Source of the DNA: Methylotenera_A sp040387515
GTDB lineage: Bacteria > Pseudomonadota > Gammaproteobacteria > Burkholderiales > Methylophilaceae
Direction: 5' to 3'
NCBI GenBank assembly: GCA_040387515.1
Contig: JAZKDP010000006.1
Coordinates: forward strand, 62,001-126,000
DNA length: 64,000 bases
The notes beneath the pieces were generated by a model. The model saw only the letters and a program-made list of their open reading frames with translations, was not told where the DNA came from and searched no databases. Shown one piece after another: positions 59,651 to 64,000 of this stretch. Both the position numbers and the translations under genes were made by a program. Numbering within the stretch: position 1 is the first letter of the stretch; every line of letters starts with the position of its first letter.

Positions 59651-60595
59651 ATGTCCAATCCAATCACAGTTGCCTCTGAATGGTATATAAAAATAAACGA
59701 AGCAGATTGCAGCGAGGCTGATCGTGTGGCTTTTGAGGCTTGGAAAGACGCCTCAAGCCTCAACTTAAATGCATGGAATCGCATATTGCAAGTGAATAAA
59801 CCATTTGAGGGTTTAGAGCCGGTTATCAGCAAAGAGGTATTGCTTCAGCGTGAGACATTTTCTTTATCAAGAAGACACCTATTAAAAAATCTTGGCATTG
59901 TTGCAGTGGCAACTGGCACGGGCTTAATTGCTTATCATCAAAAGCCTTGGCAAACCATGCTAGCAGATTACACCACGCGCAAAGGCGAGACTAAAACGCT
60001 GCATCTATCTGATGAAACGATGCTGGTGTTAAATAGCGATACGGCAATTGATCAGCAATATGATGATCAAAGTCGAACGATTAAGTTGATTAAAGGCGAA
60101 GTTTTAATCGAAACTGGCCATGGAAAGGGCGCTTCAATCCCTTTCAAAGTGCATACAAAGTACGGAATCATCACTGCGCTGGGTACAAGGTTTAGCGTCA
60201 GGCAGCACAGCGATTACGTTTCAGTTAACGTTTATAAAGATGCTGTTTCTATTAAGACTTTTGCGAATAATGGCTTTAAACAAAAGCTGTATGAAAACCA
60301 TACGACTATTTTTAACGACCAGATTTTACCCGAAATTAAACCATTAAAATTCGGTACGGATTTATGGACTAAAGGCATCTTAAGCGTTGTAGATATGCCG
60401 CTAAATGAATTTTTAATTGAGTTAGATCGCTATTACACTGGGTATCTGCGTTGCGACCCAGCAATTGCCGATGTTCTTATATCTGGCTCATTCCCTTTGA
60501 GTGATATCAACGCAATATTCTCTAGCCTTCAACATACCCATCCACTGCGTATTCACGCCGTGAGCAAATACTGGATTACCTTCAAACCTGTTTAG
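59651..60595 (+). CDS. Second FecR-family anti-sigma regulator
   Basis: 314 residues from the ATG at 59651 (a TTG at 59645 is in frame). N-terminal DUF4880-like part SEWYIKINEADCSEADRVAFEAWKDASSLNLNAWNRI; helix at about 82-98 (LKNLGIVAVATGTGLIAYH); FecR domain with TTRKGETKTLHLSDETMLVLNSDTAI, GEVLIETGHG, ITALGTRFSVRQHSDYVSVNVY; and the C-terminal SGSFPLSDINAIFSSLQ that contacts the receptor STN domain. A Phe/Lys end is intact. It should relay a signal from the STN receptor encoded next. Confidence 0.9.
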   Translation: MSNPITVASEWYIKINEADCSEADRVAFEAWKDASSLNLNAWNRILQVNKPFEGLEPVISKEVLLQRETFSLSRRHLLKNLGIVAVATGTGLIAYHQKPWQTMLADYTTRKGETKTLHLSDETMLVLNSDTAIDQQYDDQSRTIKLIKGEVLIETGHGKGASIPFKVHTKYGIITALGTRFSVRQHSDYVSVNVYKDAVSIKTFANNGFKQKLYENHTTIFNDQILPEIKPLKFGTDLWTKGILSVVDMPLNEFLIELDRYYTGYLRCDPAIADVLISGSFPLSDINAIFSSLQHTHPLRIHAVSKYWITFKPV

Positions 60596-60799
60596 ACTAT
60601 CAATAGATTCTCAGTCACACGGATACATTCAAATGTCATCCAAGTTCCAGCACCTTTAGTAAACCGCAAAAAGATGCCTTTATTCACTTTTTATAAATAT
60701 ATTCAAAATATTTGCAAAAATCTTATACCTTTTCGATTCTCGTTTGGCGTATCTAGCATAAAACATAATTATTTAAAGTTTGTTTAATGGGAGAAGTGT

Positions 60800-63700
60800 G
60801 TGGCTAGATCAGTAAACCAAACATTTAGATTTGGTACGTGTGGTTTTGCAAAAAAATCACAAAATATTATAAAGCTCTCCATCATGCTCATGATGGCTCA
60901 GGCGTCCAATAGCTTTGCGGACGAGCTTGTCAAAACTATCCCAGCGCAATCATTTAATATCCCCGCTGGTGATTTAACAAAAGCACTATCTGAATATTCA
61001 GCTACCGCCGGCGTACTGCTTTCATTTGATTCTGAATTAACCCATAGCAAAACTACACAAGGTTTAAAAGGCCAATATACGGTAAAAGAAGGGTTTTCCA
61101 CGCTACTTAAAGATTCTGGGCTGGAAATCATTAACAATAAAAAAGGTGAGCTGGAACTTAGAAAAGCACCTACTCTTAAAGTGAGTGAAAGTGACAGTCT
61201 GCCTTTAAACGCAGAGCTTAGTGCGGTTGAAGTCCGTGCCAAGCGCTTCTACGAAATTGGCCCGCTACCTGGTTTAGGTTTAACCAAAGAACAAATCCCT
61301 GGCAACGTGCAAAGCATCACTGCTAAAGAGATCAAAGAATCGCACTCATTAAGTATTACTGACTTAATGAATAAGAAGTTGCAATCGGTTAATGTAAATG
61401 ACTATCAAGGCAATCCATTTCAAATGGATGTGACCTACCGTGGTTTTACCGCAGGCCCCCAGATAGGCACCCCACAAGGCCTGTCTGTGTTCTTTGACGG
61501 TATTCGTGTCAATGAACCATTTGGTGATGTCGTCAACTGGGACATGATTCCGATGAACGCTTTAGCAGGTGTTGACGTATTCCCAGGCTCTAACCCAATA
61601 TTTGGCTTAAACACCTTGGGTGGTGCTTTTACTGTTAAGACCAAAGATGGTTTTAACCATGAAGGTTTTGATGCAGAAGTATTAAGCGGCTCTTTTGGAC
61701 GCAAACAATTACAAGTAGAAGGCGGCTGGAACAACGGTACTGTTGCACTGTTTGGTGCAGGTAATTTCTTTTTAGAAGATGGCTGGAGAGAGAACTCACC
61801 CAGTAAGGTGAATCAGTTCTTTGGTAAAGCAAGCTATAGAGGCGATAAACTAGATTTAAACTTCAGCAGCTTAATCGTCGGTACTGATTTAGTTGGTAAT
61901 GGCTTGTTACCTGGTGAGATGTATGCGCAAGACCGCAATGGTTCGTTTACCTCCGAAGACACCACTAAAAACAGACTACAGCAGTTTCAGCTATCCAGTA
62001 GCTATTTCGTCAATGATAACTTTACGGTGACAGGGCAGGTGTATAGACGTAAAAGTGACCGTAGACAAAAAGGTTCTGATGTGATGCGTGATTATAGTGA
62101 GGAACTAACTGCCAAAAGGCTACCTACAGATGCAGATCAATATACCTGTTTATTTCCAAGTACCAATAACTACAACTTGCCAGATTACATTGTAGTGCCA
62201 GTGGAGAATTATGACCCACTAACGAATACATTTAATAACACAACGGTTTACGATCAATTATTTAACCAACAGACTTTTGATGTTAATGCTTATATTAATG
62301 ACCCTGCAACTTCTTCTCAATTTAACAAAGAATTACCTGCTGATTTTTTAGCAGCGTTTCGATATAGATACGAACTAGAAAGAAACTTTACAGAGCAAGA
62401 GTCTTACAATCGCAATAGCCCGCCCCCGCCACTTGGTCAGGAAACCTCGGATTTTTTTAATGAGTTATCATTCTTTGCTGATTTCAATCTTGCATTTAAT
62501 GGAGGCGCCCCTTCACTCAACGGTGTAGTACCAGATGATGTTACCTATTATTTTACTAAAGATCCTATTAGTGGCGTCGTTACTAAAAACCATGTGTTAT
62601 TGCTTGGAACGTTAAATGAAGCCGATTGTACAGCCACAAAAGCTGTTGGATTTGAACTGCCAACGGACCCTCTACTTGGTAACCCAATATATGTAGACGG
62701 AGTGAGTCAAGGACAGGCTGGCTATGTAGAAGGTACGCCAACTGCATTAATAACGGATAACCAGATAGATCAAGTGACTGATGGTATATCGGTACAGCTT
62801 AACTGGAACTTTGATAAGCATAAATTTATGGTGGGTGCGTCGATAGACTCTGCCAGTGCAGAATATACAAACGAACAGCGATTAGGATTTTTAGACGCTA
62901 ATAGAAAGGGTTATCTAGACCCGGCGCAAGCGCATCCGCAATTTGCCGGTGCGTACGTACCACTAGCTAATAACAACTTTGAAGGCACTAATATCACTAA
63001 AAGCCTATATTTTAGTGAAACTTGGTCGCCAATTGAAACGTTGCATTTAAGTGCTTCAGGTCGATATAACCAAACCCGTGCAAAAAACAAAATTGCGGCT
63101 AGGAGCGGTCTTTTCAATTACAGCATAGGTGACTTGATTGCACTCCCAGACAACCATAATGTATGTCGCGATACAAATGGTAACGGAACGGTAGAAACTG
63201 CAGATTGTGCTGGCATACCACTTAATTATCGTCCATTACGTTTAAATGACACCCTTGAACCAGCAGAAACAGAGAAATTCAGTTACTACTCCTTTAACCC
63301 ATCTTTAGGTGCTTCTTGGCAAGTTAAAGAAAACTTGAATATTTACGGCAATATTGCTAAAGGCACCCGCACTCCAAGTGTCATTGAGTTGGGTTGTGCT
63401 TTAGACAAAACGCCTGTTGGACCTTTCTTTTCAGATGGCAATGGCAATCTTTATCAGCAACCTAAAAGCCTTTTTGAAAATCGTCAATGTACCTTGCCTA
63501 CTACACTTTCTGGTGACCCATACCTGCCACAAATTAAAGCAACGACTTACGACATTGGGCTGCGTGGCACGGTAGGAGATAACTTGCAATGGAATCTAGG
63601 CGCTTATCAAACCGATTTAAAAGATGATATTTATTTTGTGGCAGTAGGTGCTGGTTCTGGTTTTTTTGACAGCATTGGCAATACGCGCCGCCGTGGTTTA

Positions 63701-64000
63701 GAGGCTGGGCTTTCAGGCAAAAAAGATAAATGGGGGTTTGGTGTTAATTACAGTCTTACCGATGCTACCTTTCAAAATAACTTTTTAATGTTTAGTGAAG
63801 ATAATAGCAGTGCCAAATTTTTAAGCCCGCTAGGTTTGGGTGTCATTGAAGTTGAAAAAGACAATCGCATGCCAGGAGTGCCTTTGCATAACCTGAATGC
63901 AAATGTGTCTTATGACGTCACAGATAAATGGACGGTAGGGTTCAGTGCTGTCATGCATTCTGATAGCTATGTTCGTGGTAATGAAAATAACAAACATAGA
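60800..64000 (+). CDS. Very long TonB-dependent receptor with STN domain, C-terminus off the right edge
   Basis: Translated directly: GTG at 60800 with GGAG 6 bases before it, open to the last base (1067 codons). N-terminal signal (to about residue 43), STN domain (about 50-115: IPAQSFNIPAGDLTKALSEYSATAGVLLSFD), plug (about 165-290: EQIPGNVQSITAKEIKE, FDGIRVNEPFGDVVNWD, LAGVDVFPGSNPIFGLNTLGGAF) and a barrel with very large external loops. Two loops carry EF-hand-like Asp/Asn patterns: residues 699-710 (DANRKGYLDPAQ) and 791-802 (DTNGNGTVETAD, flanked by Cys). Several other loop Cys suggest disulfides. It is well over the usual 700-850 residues. Partner of the sigma/FecR pair at 59097-60595. 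The ligand is unknown; the loops may bind Ca2+ or another hard metal ion. Confidence 0.92.
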   Translation, partial: MARSVNQTFRFGTCGFAKKSQNIIKLSIMLMMAQASNSFADELVKTIPAQSFNIPAGDLTKALSEYSATAGVLLSFDSELTHSKTTQGLKGQYTVKEGFSTLLKDSGLEIINNKKGELELRKAPTLKVSESDSLPLNAELSAVEVRAKRFYEIGPLPGLGLTKEQIPGNVQSITAKEIKESHSLSITDLMNKKLQSVNVNDYQGNPFQMDVTYRGFTAGPQIGTPQGLSVFFDGIRVNEPFGDVVNWDMIPMNALAGVDVFPGSNPIFGLNTLGGAFTVKTKDGFNHEGFDAEVLSGSFGRKQLQVEGGWNNGTVALFGAGNFFLEDGWRENSPSKVNQFFGKASYRGDKLDLNFSSLIVGTDLVGNGLLPGEMYAQDRNGSFTSEDTTKNRLQQFQLSSSYFVNDNFTVTGQVYRRKSDRRQKGSDVMRDYSEELTAKRLPTDADQYTCLFPSTNNYNLPDYIVVPVENYDPLTNTFNNTTVYDQLFNQQTFDVNAYINDPATSSQFNKELPADFLAAFRYRYELERNFTEQESYNRNSPPPPLGQETSDFFNELSFFADFNLAFNGGAPSLNGVVPDDVTYYFTKDPISGVVTKNHVLLLGTLNEADCTATKAVGFELPTDPLLGNPIYVDGVSQGQAGYVEGTPTALITDNQIDQVTDGISVQLNWNFDKHKFMVGASIDSASAEYTNEQRLGFLDANRKGYLDPAQAHPQFAGAYVPLANNNFEGTNITKSLYFSETWSPIETLHLSASGRYNQTRAKNKIAARSGLFNYSIGDLIALPDNHNVCRDTNGNGTVETADCAGIPLNYRPLRLNDTLEPAETEKFSYYSFNPSLGASWQVKENLNIYGNIAKGTRTPSVIELGCALDKTPVGPFFSDGNGNLYQQPKSLFENRQCTLPTTLSGDPYLPQIKATTYDIGLRGTVGDNLQWNLGAYQTDLKDDIYFVAVGAGSGFFDSIGNTRRRGLEAGLSGKKDKWGFGVNYSLTDATFQNNFLMFSEDNSSAKFLSPLGLGVIEVEKDNRMPGVPLHNLNANVSYDVTDKWTVGFSAVMHSDSYVRGNENNKHR

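Noticed and set aside
1..64000. CRISPR arrays, tRNA, rRNA, insertion sequences, prophage
   Set aside because: No regularly spaced repeats, cloverleaf sequences, transposase motifs or terminal inverted repeats were seen in reading both strands.

Overview
The window is a contiguous, AT-rich bacterial chromosome segment with short intergenic gaps, good Shine-Dalgarno sites and many rho-independent hairpins. The gene content (periplasmic azurin, TonB/ExbBD with several TonB-dependent receptors, PepSY reductase-like proteins, PQQ-type propeller proteins, MacAB-TolC, ECF sigma/FecR pairs) points to a Gram-negative proteobacterium. An AT-rich betaproteobacterium of the Methylophilaceae type (Methylotenera or Methylophilus-like) is my best guess; that is an inference, since no rRNA or other marker confirms it. 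I saw no tRNA, rRNA, CRISPR array, insertion sequence or phage gene.

Layout. (1) 1-9.2 kb, minus strand: one long, tightly packed operon headed by an ECF sigma factor and its membrane anti-sigma factor, followed by a cyclopropane-synthase-like methyltransferase, DUF2878 and DUF1295 membrane proteins, a secreted protein, a lipocalin, a fatty-acid desaturase, a flavin oxidoreductase, DUF1365 and a full-type Cfa cut by the left edge. It looks like a stress-induced membrane-lipid modification unit. (2) 9.5-12 kb: a PQQ-dehydrogenase-like lipoprotein that appears to lack key residues, and an ion channel. (3) 12.1-20.2 kb: an iron cluster behind a Fur-box-like site: small protein, a zinc-ligand-free ribosomal protein S4, HemP, a CxxC protein, TonB-ExbB-ExbD, PepSY protein, siderophore receptor, azurin. 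(4) 20.3-25 kb, minus: MacB-type permease, ATPase, MacA adaptor and TolC channel. (5) 25.1-30.5 kb: Fiu-like catecholate receptor behind a Fur-box-like site, PiuC dioxygenase, FMN alpha-hydroxy-acid oxidase and PepSY protein.

(6) 30.5-36.5 kb: a two-component island with a NarX/NarL-like kinase and regulator, a second kinase, and two secreted YVTN beta-propeller proteins. The same palindrome, GGGA-N5-TCCC, occurs in four of its intergenic gaps and nowhere else that I noticed. One copy may drive a small RNA. This is the best candidate for an undescribed system. (7) 36.5-48.9 kb: envelope and stress genes: two PLD-type cardiolipin synthases, BON and two CsbD proteins, AI-2E-family transporter, alpha/beta hydrolase, sorbosone-dehydrogenase-like protein, EEP-family phosphatase, Crp/Fnr regulator and small proteins. 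(8) 49-54.7 kb, minus: FecI-FecR-STN receptor-PepSY iron-signalling unit with a very good Fur box. (9) 54.9-58.8 kb: AsmA-like protein, third PLD synthase, YccF. A 16-base palindromic element is shared by the two divergent PLD/stress promoters at 39.1 and 58.2 kb. (10) 59.1-64 kb: second FecI-FecR pair and a very long STN receptor cut by the right edge, with two EF-hand-like loops.

Together the genes describe a cell investing heavily in TonB-driven metal or siderophore uptake, with two cell-surface signalling circuits, siderophore-type efflux and membrane phospholipid remodelling. One TonB-ExbBD set serves the four receptors seen here.
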